Assembly (NCBI RefSeq): GCF_019175385.1
Contig: NC_083345.1
Location: 123,755,657 to 123,819,656 of the forward strand
From: Lycium barbarum
Taxonomy: Eukaryota; Streptophyta; Magnoliopsida; Solanales; Solanaceae
Direction of reading: 5' to 3'
Length of the DNA stretch: 64,000 nucleotides
The notes under the pieces were generated by a model. That model had not been told where the DNA came from, searched no databases, and saw only the letters and a program-made list of their open reading frames with translations. The translations under genes and the position numbers were made by a program. Of the stretch, positions 33,971 through 46,483 are shown piece after piece. How positions within the stretch are numbered: position 1 is the stretch's first letter; each line of letters starts with the position of its first letter.

Positions 33971-35210
33971 TAATGTGAGTAATTCACCATTAAAAGTTGA
34001 ATAGAGTATTTTGTATGATATAAGAGTTTTATTACTTTTTTTCTATTCCAATTTATCATATATTTTCTGTATATCCAAAATAGAATAATATTTGTTTTAT
34101 ATTTAAATAATTTAACTTTAAACTTTCTATTTAACTCTGAATCATTTATGACATATTTTATATCACAAGTCTTAGAAGAAAAAAAGGGCCAAGATTTCTT
34201 CTAAATTATGTGAAATGAAATAAATTTACCCCGTCGTAGGGTCCAAAGACTTGACTAATTTCAGTGCAACCTTGTTTTTTTTTTTTTTTCCTTTTTCCAA
34301 AGAGAAAGACTTTGATTAAATCCAAGTCTTCTTCTGCAAATACGCAGTAAGTCCACAATTGCCATAAATGCCAATCTCCAAATTTAGTCCACAGATATTT
34401 AGTTACATAACGAATTGACAATATTTGGATAGAAGTAAGTTTGGTTTATGTAAAATATTTAATTAACTAATATGGGTCGTTTGGTTCATGATTACTTATG
34501 CTAGAATCGTTTATGCAGCATTATACGATAATATAAGAATTATTATGTGAGAATTATTTACTTTAAATGATATAGTCGGGCTCCAATGCGGGTACTGGAT
34601 ACTGAATGGAACCAAAAAAAAAAAAAATTAACTAATATGGGTCGTTTGGTTCAGGATTAGTTATGCTAAAATCGTTTATGCAGCATTATACTATAATATA
34701 AGAATTTTTATGTAAGAATTATTTGCTTTAAATGACTTTTTTTGTCAATAGCATCTTTTTTTTTTTTTTTTTTTTTTTGGTTGAAAGGGAAAATATCTCA
34801 ACACTTATGCATCATTAAAGAAAAAAGAGTGCCTTTAGCAACACTCGGAATATTCAAGATTGCGTTATAGTGACACTCAAACTAATCAAATGTGTGCCAT
34901 CAATAGCACCAATATTTTTAAAAAGCGGGAATGTGAGACAAGGTATTTTATTTAGCACGGTGCGAAGCGTACACCAAAACACCTTTAAATTAATTTATAA
35001 ATTAGTAAAAACAACATGTCACATAAAGACATACAGAGTACATCAACATTTAAGAAGATTAAAATGGATTAGTATGTATTTATAGGTATAACATGCAATA
35101 ATGTTAACTTGTTAACTTTCAAACAATTATAATGTCACAATTCCTTAAACAATGTTATCAAACTACATATCTTACATTCCTAAAAGTTAATATAATGCAT
35201 AAACTCTGTC
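33971..35210. repeat. 1.24-kb tandem repeat, unit 1
   Basis: This unit and the next (35211-36429) match along their whole length, from AATTCACCATTAAA to TAAACTCTGTCAATGTTA, with scattered changes. It contains an RLK-type upstream fragment (GTCCAAAGACTTGACTAATTTCAG), a SINE tail and low-complexity T tracts. There is no gene; the open frame 34870-35085 has no recognisable domain and is broken in unit 2. Confidence 0.8.
34571..34627 (+). mobile_element. SINE 3' fragment (unit 1)
   Basis: TATAGTCGGGCTCCAATGCGG and GAATGGAACC plus an A tract match the 3' end of the SINE at 59823-60001, read in the opposite orientation there. Only about 45 bp and the tail are present. It sits between two direct copies of a 105-bp sequence. 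Confidence 0.6.
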
Positions 35211-36429
35211 AATGTTAATTCACCATTAAACGTCGATTGGAGTATTTTGTATTATATAAGAGTTTTATTAATTTTTCTATTACAATTTATCATATATTTT
35301 TTGTATGTCAAAAATAGAATAATATTTTTTTATATTTAAATAATTTAAATTTAAACTTTCTATTTAACTCTGAATCTTTTATGACATATTTTAAATCACA
35401 AGTTTTAGAAGAAAAAAAAAGGCCAAGATTTCTTCTGAACTATATGAAATGAAATAAATTTACCCCGTCGCAGGTCCAAAGACTTAACTAATTTCAGTAC
35501 AACCTTGCTTTTTTTCCTTTTTCCAAAGAGAAAGACTTTTGATTAAATCCAAGTCTTCTTCTGTAAATACACAGTAAGTCCACAATTGCCATAAATGCCA
35601 ATCTCCAAATTTAGTCCATAGATATTTAGTTACATAACGAATTGACAATATTTGGATAGAAGTAAGTTTGGTTTATGTAAAATATTTAATTAACTAATAT
35701 GGGTCGTTTGGATCATGATTACTTATGTTAGAATCGTTTGTGCAGCATTATACAATAATATAAGAATTATTATGTGAGAATTATTTACTTTAAATGATAT
35801 AGTCGAGCTCCAATGCGGGTACTGGACACTGGATGGGAACCAAAAAAAAAAAATTAATTAACTAATATGGTCGTTTGGTTCATGATTAGTTATGCTAGAA
35901 TCGATTATGCAGCTTTATACTATAATATAAGAATTTTTATGTGAGAATTATTTGCTTTAAATGACTTTTTTGTCAATAGCGTTTTTTTTTTTTTTTGGTT
36001 GATAGGAAAAATATTTCAACACTTATGCATCATTAAAGAAAAAAGAGTGCCTTTGGTAACACTCGGAATATTCAAGATTGCGCTCTAGCGACACTCAAAC
36101 TAATCAAATGAGTGCCATCAATAGCACTAATGTTTTAAAAAGCGGGAATGTGAGACAAGATATTTTATTTAGTACGGTGCGAAACGTACCCCATTAATCT
36201 TTAAATGTAGAAATTAGTAAACACAACATAATAACATAAAGACATACAGAGTACATCAAAATTTAAGAAGATTAAAATGGATTTGTATGTATTTATAAGT
36301 ATAACATGCAATAATATTAACTTGTTAGCTTTCAAACAATTACAATATCACAATTCCTTAAACAATGTTATCAAACTACATATCTTACATTCCTAAAAGT
36401 TAATATAAAGCATAAACTCTGTCAATGTT
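35211..36429. repeat. 1.24-kb tandem repeat, unit 2
   Basis: Second copy of 33971-35210. The last 250 bp plus the following 100 bp resemble 63560-63900 at the right window edge, so this stretch is itself part of a wider cluster repeat. Confidence 0.8.
35797..35853 (+). mobile_element. SINE 3' fragment (unit 2)
   Basis: Duplicate of the SINE tail at 34571-34627 at the same place in the second tandem unit, with a few substitutions. Confidence 0.6.
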
Positions 36430-37354
36430 ATAATTTAAAACAACAGTCATTCATGAATAAAGTTGTGAAATAGAAAAATAATGATAATCTGACAATTTTG
36501 AGAGATAAAGAACTAAGAGATGAAAATCAATAGATACAAATTTCGCAATCTATTTTCAGAAAAAAAATCCAATCATATTTACCTTCACGATATTCTCAAT
36601 TACTGGTAAATATGCAATACTATGGCTCATAATATGAATTACTGTCAGTCTCTTCTTTCCTTCCAAATTCCTTTAATTCTAATAACTGCATCCACTATCT
36701 ATTCATTATAAACAGTTAAACGCTCTCACATTCTTCAAACTGGTATGTTGAACTGGAAATAGAATATCCGAACAACGTGGTCAGGTATGAAATCCCGAAC
36801 TCTTCCCTGTGTTACAAACTTTATGAATTGAAAATTTTATAGTGCCATTAATTTTCTGCAAAAAATTCAACGATGGTTGTGATGCTGTGCCGTGTTTTCT
36901 TTGTTTGGTAATTTCATTGGGAGAACATTATGAGATCGGGACTAATATTATGCTGTAACTAGAGATTTTAAATCCCATAGTTTTGAAACTATTAGGCAAC
37001 TTGTTGCTGATCAATTGCCTAAGTGAGTCCCTTAGTTGAGTGAATGATTTTGTACTGTAAAGTTCTGAACCGATATAGTTGAAAGCTATTTGCTTACATT
37101 GTTAAATAAGGAATTCATGATGTAGTTTGAGTGTAAACGAAAATCAGTTGTACTGAGCCTTAAAAATAAAAAGGAAAAACAAATGAGGGGGATTAGGCCA
37201 AAACCACTTAAAATTCAAGAGAAAAGATATACATACCATTAGTTCTCTATCTTATGAAATACACAAACCTATAGCCTATTTGAAGCTAAATATTATTGCA
37301 AACATTAGTTATACATGAGATGATTTGGAAGCAAATTTTCTAATAAGAACTTGT
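36430..37354. other. 3' flank of RLK-C
   Basis: No gene. 36780-36860 resembles 29395-29460, 62170-62235 and 15945-15990 (AGGTATGAAATCCC-AACTCTTC then CTTTATGAATT), a flank sequence repeated through the cluster. 37180-37350 is the common RLK 3' flank. Confidence 0.5.
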
Positions 37355-38867
37355 TCAACGTGCAAGAAGTCGAATCTGGATCGTCTTTAACCTCGCTACA
37401 ACATCTTTCATGTCGATCCTTCCTTTAGGAGATTCAACACAACAATCCGTTGTCACCTTCATGATGGATCAACATACTCTAACTTTCTATCTAAGTGATT
37501 ATCCCGTGGTGTTATTAAGTTGGCATCGACAGCTTCCATTACTGAATGTAGGAGTGAATTGCTCACCCGTTGCTTGAAGCTAAGATCTCCATCAAACATT
37601 TCATCGCTAGACTTTGTCCTTGTAAATGTTTCCATCAACATAATCCCATAACTATAAACATCGCATTTTTTTGACACCAATCCCTCCAGTCCATATTCTA
37701 CGACTAGTCAATTCTTAAATTCAGCATTTACTGGTTGACAATAGTTAAGAGATATATTCAAAAGTAATTAATTAAGAGATTACTTACGTAGTGCAATATA
37801 ACCCAATGTTGCTAAAGTTTTAGTGTACGAAACACTCTCATTTAGAAGGCAGTTTTGAAATGCCAAAGTCACGTAGGTGAGCAACCATGTCCTCATCCAA
37901 CAAGACGTTACTAGGCTTCTAATCACAGTGAATCACTGGCAATGAACATCCATGGTGAAGATATTCCAATGCACATGCCACATCTATCATTAGACTCAAC
38001 CTATGCTCGATGTCTAAGAAGTAGTTGTGTGAATACAACCACTTATCGAGGCTCCCATTAGGCATGTACTCAAGTACCAAAGCTTTAGATTGAAGATTGG
38101 AACAACTAGTGATGACTTTGGTGAGATTCCTATGGCGAAAGTTGCGCAAAAGTTGGCATTCTGTATCAAAACTCCTAAATGCTGCTTGCAATTGCAGATT
38201 GAACACTTTAGCAGCAATAAAGGTGCCATCTCTGAGGATGCCTTTGCAAACAAAGCCAAAACTCCCAGAACTAATTAAATTGCTCTCGCTAAGTGAATCA
38301 GTTGCTTGGAACAATTCATAGTATGAAATTCTTCCTCTTGTTGAGACGACATAAGATGAATCAGATGTTTGTCGAGGATCATTTCTTTTTACCTTTTATA
38401 AACTTTATCCATACAAGTGCAAAAGCAATAGGATCTAACAACAAGTGCAATTCCAGCCAGTAGAAATATAACAAGTACTTTTCTCATTTTGGATCTATGC
38501 TTTGAAGTACTAGTGCGGCATGGCGTGTTACACCTCGGAATTTTTTTCGTTCATGTATAGTGAATAGACTAACGAAGGGCGCGACGTATACCGTGTTTTG
38601 ATAGGTAAGAAATAATGTTTGATGATTCTAAATGAGATTTCAAAGACATTCGAAGTAAAAGAAGAAAGTTTGCCAAGAAAGACAAGGTATACGTTATGTA
38701 TTAGAAAGAATTTATGAGTAACTAAGTAATGATGATTTAATGATGTTTTGGAGAAGAGCTATAACGTCCCTTAGATTGTTAAGGAGGTGTTAAACAAGTG
38801 TCAAGAAGGTTCCATAAGGATTGGAGATCAAACGAGTCAACGAGAAATAGTTCGGAAAAGCTGGGCA

Positions 38868-38998
38868 TTGTACGGCCAAACATACTGGCCGTATGTTCAA
38901 CCGTATAATCAGCCCAGATCAGCATCCCTCTCTGGACCAAATCTACGGCCAAACATACGGTCAGTATAATTTATACGGACCATATGTTGGTCCGTAGA
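38868..38998. repeat. palindromic TACGGCC/TACGGACCATA tract in LTR
   Basis: CTACGGCCAAACATACGG, TACTGGCCGTATGTTCAACC and TACGGACCATATGTTGGTCC are mutually complementary blocks that can form several hairpins. Like the ACGGACCGT array at 12212-12560, it sits just upstream of the presumed LTR transcription start. Confidence 0.6.
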
Positions 38999-40745
38999 AA
39001 CTGGTCGGGACAAATTTTAAGTGGATATAAGGAGGACCCAAGTTCATTTATTTCATTTCATTTTCACCTCTCACCTCAAGAACACTCTAGAAAGCCCTCT
39101 CTACTCTTCATCCACAAGAACTCAAGAGAAGTTTATGATCAACTTCATTAAACCAAGGAAATCAAGTGTAAGAAACTCATTGGAGTTCATCCAAGGCACG
39201 AAACCCCATTGGATTGAAGCTAGGGTTTTTCTTCAAGTGAAAGATTATCATCCAAAACTTGCTCCTACACTATCTAAGGTAAGTTTTATGGTATTTCTAT
39301 GTTGTTTAAGGTATTGAGAAGTTGAAACACTTGGAATGTAGAGAGATATAGAAAATGGGTTTCTAATGTGAGAATAGTGATGTTGGTGAGTAGTAGCTTG
39401 AGTTGAGTAATGATTCTTGATATATTGTGATTACGATTATGCTATAAATGATATTAAGGACATGGGATAAGCATTATATGTGAGAAAACGTACTGGTATA
39501 CTATGACCATGATTATGGATGAATTCAAGTGGAATTGTGAAATGAGGGTAATGTAGATGAATGAAGATTGTTGGCTATGATATTGTGAATGTTATTATAA
39601 ATGTTTGGGAGTTGATATACAATATGGGGAAGGTTGTATAACCAAAGGAAATGCTGCCCAATTTTCTTTAGCTTTAGTAAGCACGTTCATATAATCGATT
39701 AGCTAATGTGAATGCGAATTCTCTTCAAGGTAGAAACGTGAGCATTGAAGGAGAACAATCAAGCGATGGAAATTGTTAAACGAAAGAGGTATGTAAGGAT
39801 AGTCTTTTCTTTCTAAGGCATGACTCCATGGTATGAATTCTCCTATAATTCCCTAACTTTCCTACACATCGAAAATTATGAGTCTATGGTTATAAAAGGC
39901 TTTTCATAAGATAAAGAAAAGAGATACGATGTGAGTATGATGATGATGACTACGAGTTGAGCCTAGGAGTTCTAAAGTTCATGATATGCTAATTCCATAA
40001 AGTTCTTGCTATGAATACGATATGATGTTTTTACAATCTAATGACCCTATTTACGATTCCTTGAGGTTGCTCGTTTGTTACACTCACCTTAAAATGTTAG
40101 TTCCTTCAAGGTCAGATATGATGAATATGGTCACTCCATAATGTAATCTGGGGTTCTCGACCTTACGTCACCCCGATATTGTTATAGATTGTCTATAAGC
40201 TCTAATCCATGTCCTATGACTAACATTCCGAAAATTTACGAGTCTATGTTCATATTTCATATGAGATAAAGGTAAGAGATATACTATAGATACAATAATG
40301 GAAATTATAAGTCCATGACTATAAAAAGCTACCTACGTATATGATAAAGAAAGGAGATACGACACAAGTAAGATAACGACGATGATGAGTATAGGTATAA
40401 AGAATCCTAGAGTAATATAAGATGTCCATGAAGCTAATGATGCTAAGTATAGTTTCAATGATGATTTTCCTTGCGTACACTCACCTTAAAATGCTAGTCC
40501 TTCCAAGGTGAGACATGACGATTAAGATCATTCCATAACGTAGTCGGGGGTTCACGACCTCATGTCACCCCGACATAGCCATGTTTACCTCCAAGTTTTA
40601 ATGTAGGTTTAATGATGAATGTATGATATTAATGATGAATGTATGATATTAATGATGAATGTATGATGATGTTAAGTTATGATAAGACTATGATATGCCT
40701 ATGAGAGGTGTAATGATGATGAGTCTATTGCGATTATATGGCGAT

Positions 40746-40905
40746 ACTATTCCACCGTGCCTAGTTGGCCGGACATGTCACCGCTAAGGCGGGCTGCTTG
40801 TTATTCCACCGTACCTAGTTGGCGGACATGTCACCGCTAAGGCGGGCTGCTTGTTATTCCACCGTGCCTAGTTGGCCGGACATGTCACCGCTAAGGCGGG
40901 CTGCT
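40746..40905. repeat. triplicate 53-bp tandem repeat at the LTR break
   Basis: Three copies of a unit reading TTATTCCACCGTGCCTAGTT then GGCCGGACATGTCACC and GCTAAGGCGGGCTGC run to the exact end of the LTR remnant. One copy has a single-base deletion. An 18-bp triplet (TAATGATGAATGTATGAT) precedes it at about 40613-40667. Confidence 0.8.
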
Positions 40906-41570
40906 ATGAGGTTTCATAAGCTTGCTGGTATGTTGGAACCTAGAAATATCTCCTGAAGGGAAGTTAAATTCCCCAAACAATTAGGAATAGATCCCGAAAG
41001 TTGATTTTGAGTCAAATGTAAATAGCCCAAGTTCTGCAATTTACATTGATTGTCTCCAATAAATCCGGAGAGCTTATTGTGACTCAAGTTGAAGAGCTGA
41101 AGGAATCTCAAATTGATAACTGTTGTGGGAATTTATCCAATTAAATCATTTCCAGAAAGATCAAGGTCTATTAATTTGCTTAAGTTCCCAATTCCTTTTG
41201 GAATTTCCCCTTTAATTCTGCAATCAACAGCATCAATCTGTAGAAGAGAATTACTGAAAAGGTTTCCTACGGAGATTGGAAGCACTCCATTTAGAGGGTT
41301 CGAAGATAGATAAGGAAATTCCAAACCTCTACAATTTGACAAGGAAGTCAAGAAGCTTAATGTATTGTCACTTATTAAATTGTTTCCCCGCAAGAATAGG
41401 TACTTTAGATGAGTCAAATATCCAAGGGAGTTGGAAATCAGACCAGTGAGTCTATTATCAGAAGGGCCTAGATAAATGAGTTTGAAACAATTGGAGAGAG
41501 AATGCGGTGTAGTCCCAAAAAGATTTAAACTAGATAGATAAAGGCCTTCAGTGTTGGGTATCATAGAACC

Positions 41571-41650
41571 TATGTTTAATGGGAGAGTTTCCGGCAAATT
41601 ATTTCCTGCCTATGTTTAATGGGAGAGTTTCCGGCAAATTATTTCCTGCC
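41571..41650. repeat. perfect 40-bp tandem duplication in RLK-C
   Basis: Two identical 40-bp copies beginning TATGTTTAATGGGAGAGTTT lie at the edge of the LRR deletion in RLK-C. Paralogues have one copy, so this arose after the gene died or during the deletion. Confidence 0.85.
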
Positions 41651-41969
41651 TGTAAGAGCCATGTTGGAAATATTCAATGACGTCAATCTCTAGTGTTGAG
41701 AACCACAAGTGACTCCAACCCAATGGCAGACAGAAATAGCTGGAGAGCAACCTTCAGCCAACAAGTGAAAGGGGTCTTGAATGATTTGGGATTTAAAGGA
41801 AAGAAGAGCTGATTGATTAGTGGTAATGTTGGTGTGAGTCATGGCTAAACTAGCCACAACCAAGTGAAACAGCAGGAGTAGTATTAAGAGAACAAAGGTG
41901 AAGGCTATCTCCATAATTGCATAAATTAGTAGGAATATGGAATGACTAGTAACGATGTGGTTTTGGGAC

Positions 41970-41977
41970 TTTAAATA
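41970..41977 (-). promoter_or_regulatory. TATA-like box of RLK-C
   Basis: TATTTAAA on the minus strand, about 56 bp upstream of the RLK-C ATG, corresponds to the TATA boxes of RLK-A and RLK-D. Confidence 0.45.
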
Positions 41978-41999
41978 GCAATATATCCTTTTTGGTCTT

Positions 42000-42769
42000 C
42001 ATGATTTTTAAAATATATTTTTAGTAGACTTTGCTTTCAAATATTCTTGAAGGAACAAGAAAAAACATTTCTTCATTCGTTCTGTCATCTCAACTTGTCT
42101 TCCTCATGTGCAGACTTAATTAATTCCACTACCTTGTAATCAATTTGATATTCAAGTGTTGAAGCCACTCATATTAGAGAAATTTTCCAAGTAATTATGT
42201 GGCACATAAAGATGAGCAAGTGGAGACAACCAAGTCATGCAACCACAAATATGATGGCAAAATTATGGAGTATTTGCACCAGTTAACCACTTTTACAGAT
42301 GCTATTTAAAACATATCCAGTTTTTTAACTTTTAACCAAAGAGGGCAACTTCAGACAAAACTGCCTGCTTTGCAAAAGTGACAGTCAGTCTTTAAGACAG
42401 GTAGGGCTGGCTGCCAATACCACGAAATTTCCAAACTATATGGCACAAGATGGGCGAGGAGTTAGGTTATAACCACAATTTTTGTAAAAGTCAATTTTGC
42501 GCATTTGTACGCAAATGCCCCTCCTTGACAAGAACAAAAAAAGATTTTCATTGTTCAAGTGGAAGACCAAGAAAAGAAATATAAGTACTAGTGTTTGAAT
42601 CAGAAAGGAGTCATCCACTAATTTTTCTTATCAATTGTAAGGATGCTCATTTGCACCTAAATCTAGATACATCAAGAATAAATTGAATACATGAAGATAT
42701 GCCAGAACTGAAAATTGAAAGTGACAATGTCCTGTTGGCATCAACGTTCAAAATTAAGAAAAAATCCAG
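42000..42769. other. intergenic, no gene recognised
   Basis: The first part is the degraded upstream flank of RLK-C (TTTTTGGTCTTCATG is shared with RLK-A and RLK-D). The rest has no recognisable content. Confidence 0.45.
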
Positions 42770-43712
42770 ACCACATGAACAATATTTTTGACCCTTTACA
42801 GGTAGAACTACTCTTATCAATTCAGTGGTCAATGTGCTACCGACATATGCAATGTTTACTAATACTCTACTTGGTAGGGTAGGTACAAATATCGATAGAA
42901 TTTATATAAAAAAAAAGTATATGGATTGATACAGAAGAGAAAAAGAAAGTGCACCTGATCAATTGGGATACTGTTTGTAAGAGTAAAAGTAAGGTGATTT
43001 GGTTATTAGGAAGTGTAAGGAAATCAGTCTTGCGATGCTTACAAAAATATGGGCTCAAATTAGCTTGGACTCTTAACGATCTTTGGACCCAGGTGATTCG
43101 AACTAAGTATGTTCAAAATCAAAGTATATTGAATTGATACTCTAAGCAAGAATGCATCCGATTTTCGGAAATATGTTATGAAAACGAAAGATGATTAAGG
43201 GAGCCAAATGGATCTTGGGTAACGGAAGATCGATGAATTTTGGCTTGATTGGTGGTGGTTTATGGGCCTATCATTGACACAATTACTATTGATACTAACT
43301 GGATTACTATTCAAGTATTTGACGTCTAACTGGATGGAGAATGAGTTAACATATGCTTCTCACCTTAACCCATCTGTAATAAAATAATATTTTATCTTTG
43401 TTTGTATTTAACAGTGTTGTTTTTCCAGATAAACTCACTTGGGATGGAACAGGCAGTGGACAATTTAGTACTAAATCAACATATGAAATTGCTTGTCATT
43501 AGCTACGTCAATTGACCGGAAATCCATATGGAAGTCGTATATACCTGAAAAGCTAAAATACATTATATGGCTTGTCCGACATAATAGACTTATGTCAAAT
43601 GAGCTTAGATTTAACAGAAAAAATAAAATTAACTCACCAAACTGTGATCGATGTGATGGTGATGTGGAGGATTCTTCACATATTATCAAGGTCTGCGCCG
43701 AGTCTAAATGAC
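42770..43712 (+). mobile_element. L1-type LINE fragment, RT C-terminal part
   Basis: The plus-strand reading gives GRTTLINSVVNVLPTYAMF, then LINWDTVCKSK and RKYGLKLAWTLNDLWTQVIRTKYV-like sequence. Next come NGSWVTEDR and the tail KLKYIIWLVRHNRLMSN with CDRCDGDVEDSSHII. These are the blocks after the RT fingers of plant L1 LINEs and the final zinc-binding domain (C-x2-C-x7-8-H-x3-4-C). Stops and frameshifts are many, and neither end is intact. Confidence 0.75.
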
Positions 43713-45142
43713 GGTCGGCCTAAAATTACATATATTTATTCATTGTTGCCTTATATTGTAGTACTTTTAATTGCCTTTTGATTATTAATTATTGTGGGTT
43801 GTGCTTAATATTATATTTTACTAGGTAGGGATAAAGCGGTGTGAAGATGAAGAGATTTGAAGCAAAATTGAATAAAACGCGGAAAAAAAAAATAAGTGAA
43901 AAGGAGTGTTACACAAATATTCATGTTGACGGCTTGTAATTGGACAATTAATGTGGTAATGATTAGATGGTGAAGGTTTCTAATGGAATACCCAGAACCA
44001 AAATATTTGTCTACGTGGAACAAGTTTTAGGAATGACAATGTGCACTATGAGTTTGTCTGCGTGGAACCAAGTGAAGAAAAAATAGCAATTAAATTGAAG
44101 ATGCAGCAAAGTGGCCGAGAAAGGAGAAGCACTGGAAATTCCTCTTGAGGCGCCGCCTGGTGCGATGCCCCGGGCGGGGCGCAGGCTTATTTTCAGCTGT
44201 TTTTCTTTTCCGATTTGAATTTGGTTTTTTAAAGCCCAGGCTTTTTAGTACCCTATGAATACATGTTCTACACGATTTTTATATAATTTTGGATGACTTG
44301 AAACCCTTAGTTCAGAACTTTGGACCTAGAGAGAGCTTGGAGCCGTCGTGGAGGCCGTAGTTACAGGGTTTTATCTTCTCTTCTCTGTAGTACTTATTTT
44401 GACATTTTTATTCGAATGATTTGTTGTTTTTTCTCCATATTTATGTGGAGCTAAACTCTTTGATTCTAGGGTTTTGACACAAACACGAAAGTTGACGTGT
44501 GATTATCGTTTCTATCTATTAAATTTTCATATTTTTGGGTTGCTTATTTATTCTTGTGCTTAATTGTTTAATTACTTGATCACTAATTAGACACTATCTG
44601 TTGCGTGTGAATTGAACTAGGGATAGGGAATTTGCATGCGTAATAAGAATAAATATAGCTTGTTCAATTAATCGTTTGCTAATGAGGATAGGAATATACC
44701 CTTTAGCCTTGCTTAGTTGAATACGGAGAAGTAAATGCGTTCTTATTACCTCTAGCGACTATAGGAATATAGGCGTTATAGTAGCATCTACAGGCTTGCG
44801 AGCAACTCGAAAGATACTCATAAAGTTAACATCAACCCGTCAACTAGTAATCCATAGGTCGAACGATTTAAAGACTCAACTGGATTATTAATGGTCATAG
44901 CCTATATCTAACTCTTCTCTTATAAAATCCGTTCTTTCTTGGTTGAAGTTCATTATTTGCTTATTTTATTTTTAGTTAGTTTATAAATATAAATTTGGAT
45001 TTTATTTCTTGTTTAGATAATTAGAATTAGTTTAATTTAGTAAATAGTTAATCATAAGTCCCTGTGGGTACGATATCTGGACTTTAAATCCTATATTAGT
45101 TATACGACCGCGTATACTTGCGTGTGCGTTTGTGAGCAACAC
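43713..45142 (+). mobile_element. LTR-like remnant, possibly Gypsy (Tat/Athila-like)
   Basis: The stretch ends with AAGTCCCTGTGGGTACGATA, then ACGACCGCGTATACTTGCGTG and TTTGTGAGCAACA. This resembles the 3' end of LTRs of the Tat/Athila group (CCCTGTGGG-TACGA then ACTTGCGTG). A possible start TGTTACAC at 43906 would give an LTR of about 1.24 kb. No matching target duplication and no adjoining primer site were found. It may be a solo LTR with decayed ends; the assignment is tentative. Confidence 0.45.
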
Positions 45143-45772
45143 TAAACAAATATGATAAAAGTTCTTTTACAGAATGAGATTTATTCAATCGGTATTAAGC
45201 TAATTGCTTGAATGACTTAATGATATATACAGGCCGGCTGATGGGTGAAGCAACTAAAGCAGTTGCTTTAGGCCTCACCCTTTTAGGGGCCCCAAATTTT
45301 GCCCACAGTAAACTTATTTAATACTAGTTTCTGAGCACGCGCGTTGCACGTATACGTTAATAAGTAAAAGTTCTTGTAAAGTCACATAAATATTATTTAA
45401 AATTGTGAGACCAATGCAACCTCTCTCGATTCATCTTTCTATTTTCTTACTTTAAAAACAAGGTCTCCCGTGTATTCTAACTTCAGATCCTGCTTTACAA
45501 ATCAAAAGCAAAGAGTGTCTTTGTTAATATTAGATCAGAATAATCACTTACGTAAAATAAATAAATAATAATAAAATCAGTTTAGAGTACTTGGCAGATT
45601 AAAACCATGGCAGATTAATATGCATCAAGTAAAAACGAGTTTTTTTTTTTTAATCACCTATCAGTTTCATAGCACCGGGAGAATTATGTAGTTGTCCCTA
45701 GAAGTTGGCCATAAATATTTCTGCTTCATCTCTTTTCTCTTCATCTGAATTCACAAATATATCCACCTCAAC
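45143..45772. other. intergenic with transposon-end-like motifs
   Basis: No gene. CTGAGCACGCGCGTTGCACG at about 45333 resembles the CCCGCGCGATGCGCG motif at 8670. A short GGCCTCACCCTTTTAGGGGC stretch near 45273 resembles a hAT debris sequence. Neither can be placed in a complete element. Confidence 0.4.
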
Positions 45773-46475
45773 TAGGGTTGGGCATAAATACCGAAAACCG
45801 AAAAATCGGACCTAACTGAACCGAACCGAACTAATTTGGTTCGGTGTTTGGTGTTCACCTTCAAAAAATCGAAACCGAAATAGCCAAACCGAACTTTGAT
45901 GAAATCGAACCGAAGAACCGAAATTTATACATTACCCAAAAAAATTAAAATAATCCAGACTCATTAAGTTTAAGCCCAAAAAAACCTCAATTGTAATAAG
46001 CTCTCTTTTGCTTTTGTATCCCTAATTTTCCACTTCAGTTGAGAAAATCAAATATCCTTAACAAAGAAAGGTGACTAGGATGTGTCTTAAGGATTAATGT
46101 ATGTTCTTTATGTGTTTTTTTAATTATTCTTACTGTATGTATATAACACCTAGTAATCCTATATTATGGTTATAATTTTCTATTCTTGTGTATCCTGTTT
46201 GTTTGATTTTGATTTTAATTTGTTAGTTTTATGTTTTGTTGCTTTTGAGAATATGAATTAGTGTAAATGGAATGAATTAGTGTAAACGGAATCGCTTCTA
46301 ATGTCATACAAAAAAAACGAATTGAAAAAATCGAAACCGAACCGAAATAAATTTCAAAAAACCGAAACTGAAAGAACCGAACCGAACAAGTTTGGTTCGG
46401 TATTCAGTATCCACCTTTAAAAAATTAAAACCGAAATTTAATAAAATCGAACCGAAGAACCGAACCCCACCCCTA
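45773..46475. mobile_element. hAT-type MITE with CCGAACCGAA subterminal repeats
   Basis: The ends TAGGGTTGGG and (inverse) TAGGGGTGGG are short inverted repeats. They are flanked by a perfect 8-bp duplication, ACCTCAAC at 45765-45772 and 46476-46483, the size made by hAT transposases. Both subterminal regions are packed with AACCGAACCGAA-type repeats in opposite orientations. The open frame at 46304-46519 is a translation of these repeats. No transposase is encoded. Confidence 0.85.
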
Positions 46476-46483
46476 ACCTCAAC

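Larger units (their letters stand above)
38526..40905 (+). mobile_element. Gypsy LTR, 3'-truncated, inserted in RLK-C
   Basis: The tract starts TGTTACACCTCGGAA, the usual start of a large plant Gypsy LTR and comparable to the minus-strand start TGTAACACCCCG of the LTR at 10051-13031. It carries a palindrome-rich TACGGCC/GGCCGTA tract (38868-38998), a TATA-like GGATATAAGG at 39023, then a CT-rich leader with CTAGGGTTTTTC. The 3' end is missing: no CGGGGTG...CA terminus is present, and the RLK sequence resumes directly at 40906 with about 430 bp of gene deleted. No target duplication is expected or seen. Confidence 0.7.
37355..41914 (-). pseudogene. RLK-C: LRR receptor kinase split by an LTR
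   Basis: The N-terminal part (41914-41690) encodes MEIAFTFVLLILLLLFHLVV, a signal peptide, then the LRR cap CHWVGVTCGSQH and a TAG where the paralogues have CAG. A large LRR block is deleted, then LRRs resume to about 40906. A Gypsy LTR occupies 38526-40905, and the kinase part runs from 38525 to a TGA at 37355. About 430 bp corresponding to the last LRRs and the start of the juxtamembrane part is lost at the LTR. Further lesions are L to stop after HCD (37919), the APE motif lost at the last splice site (GCACTAC in place of GCACCAG), and frameshifts near 37460 and 38390. It is non-functional. Confidence 0.9.

Noticed and set aside
44140..44190. CpG-island-like promoter at a GC-rich patch (GCGCCGCC...CCCCGGGCGGGG)
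   Set aside because: Only about 50 bp, no gene follows in either direction, and it lies in an LTR-like tract.
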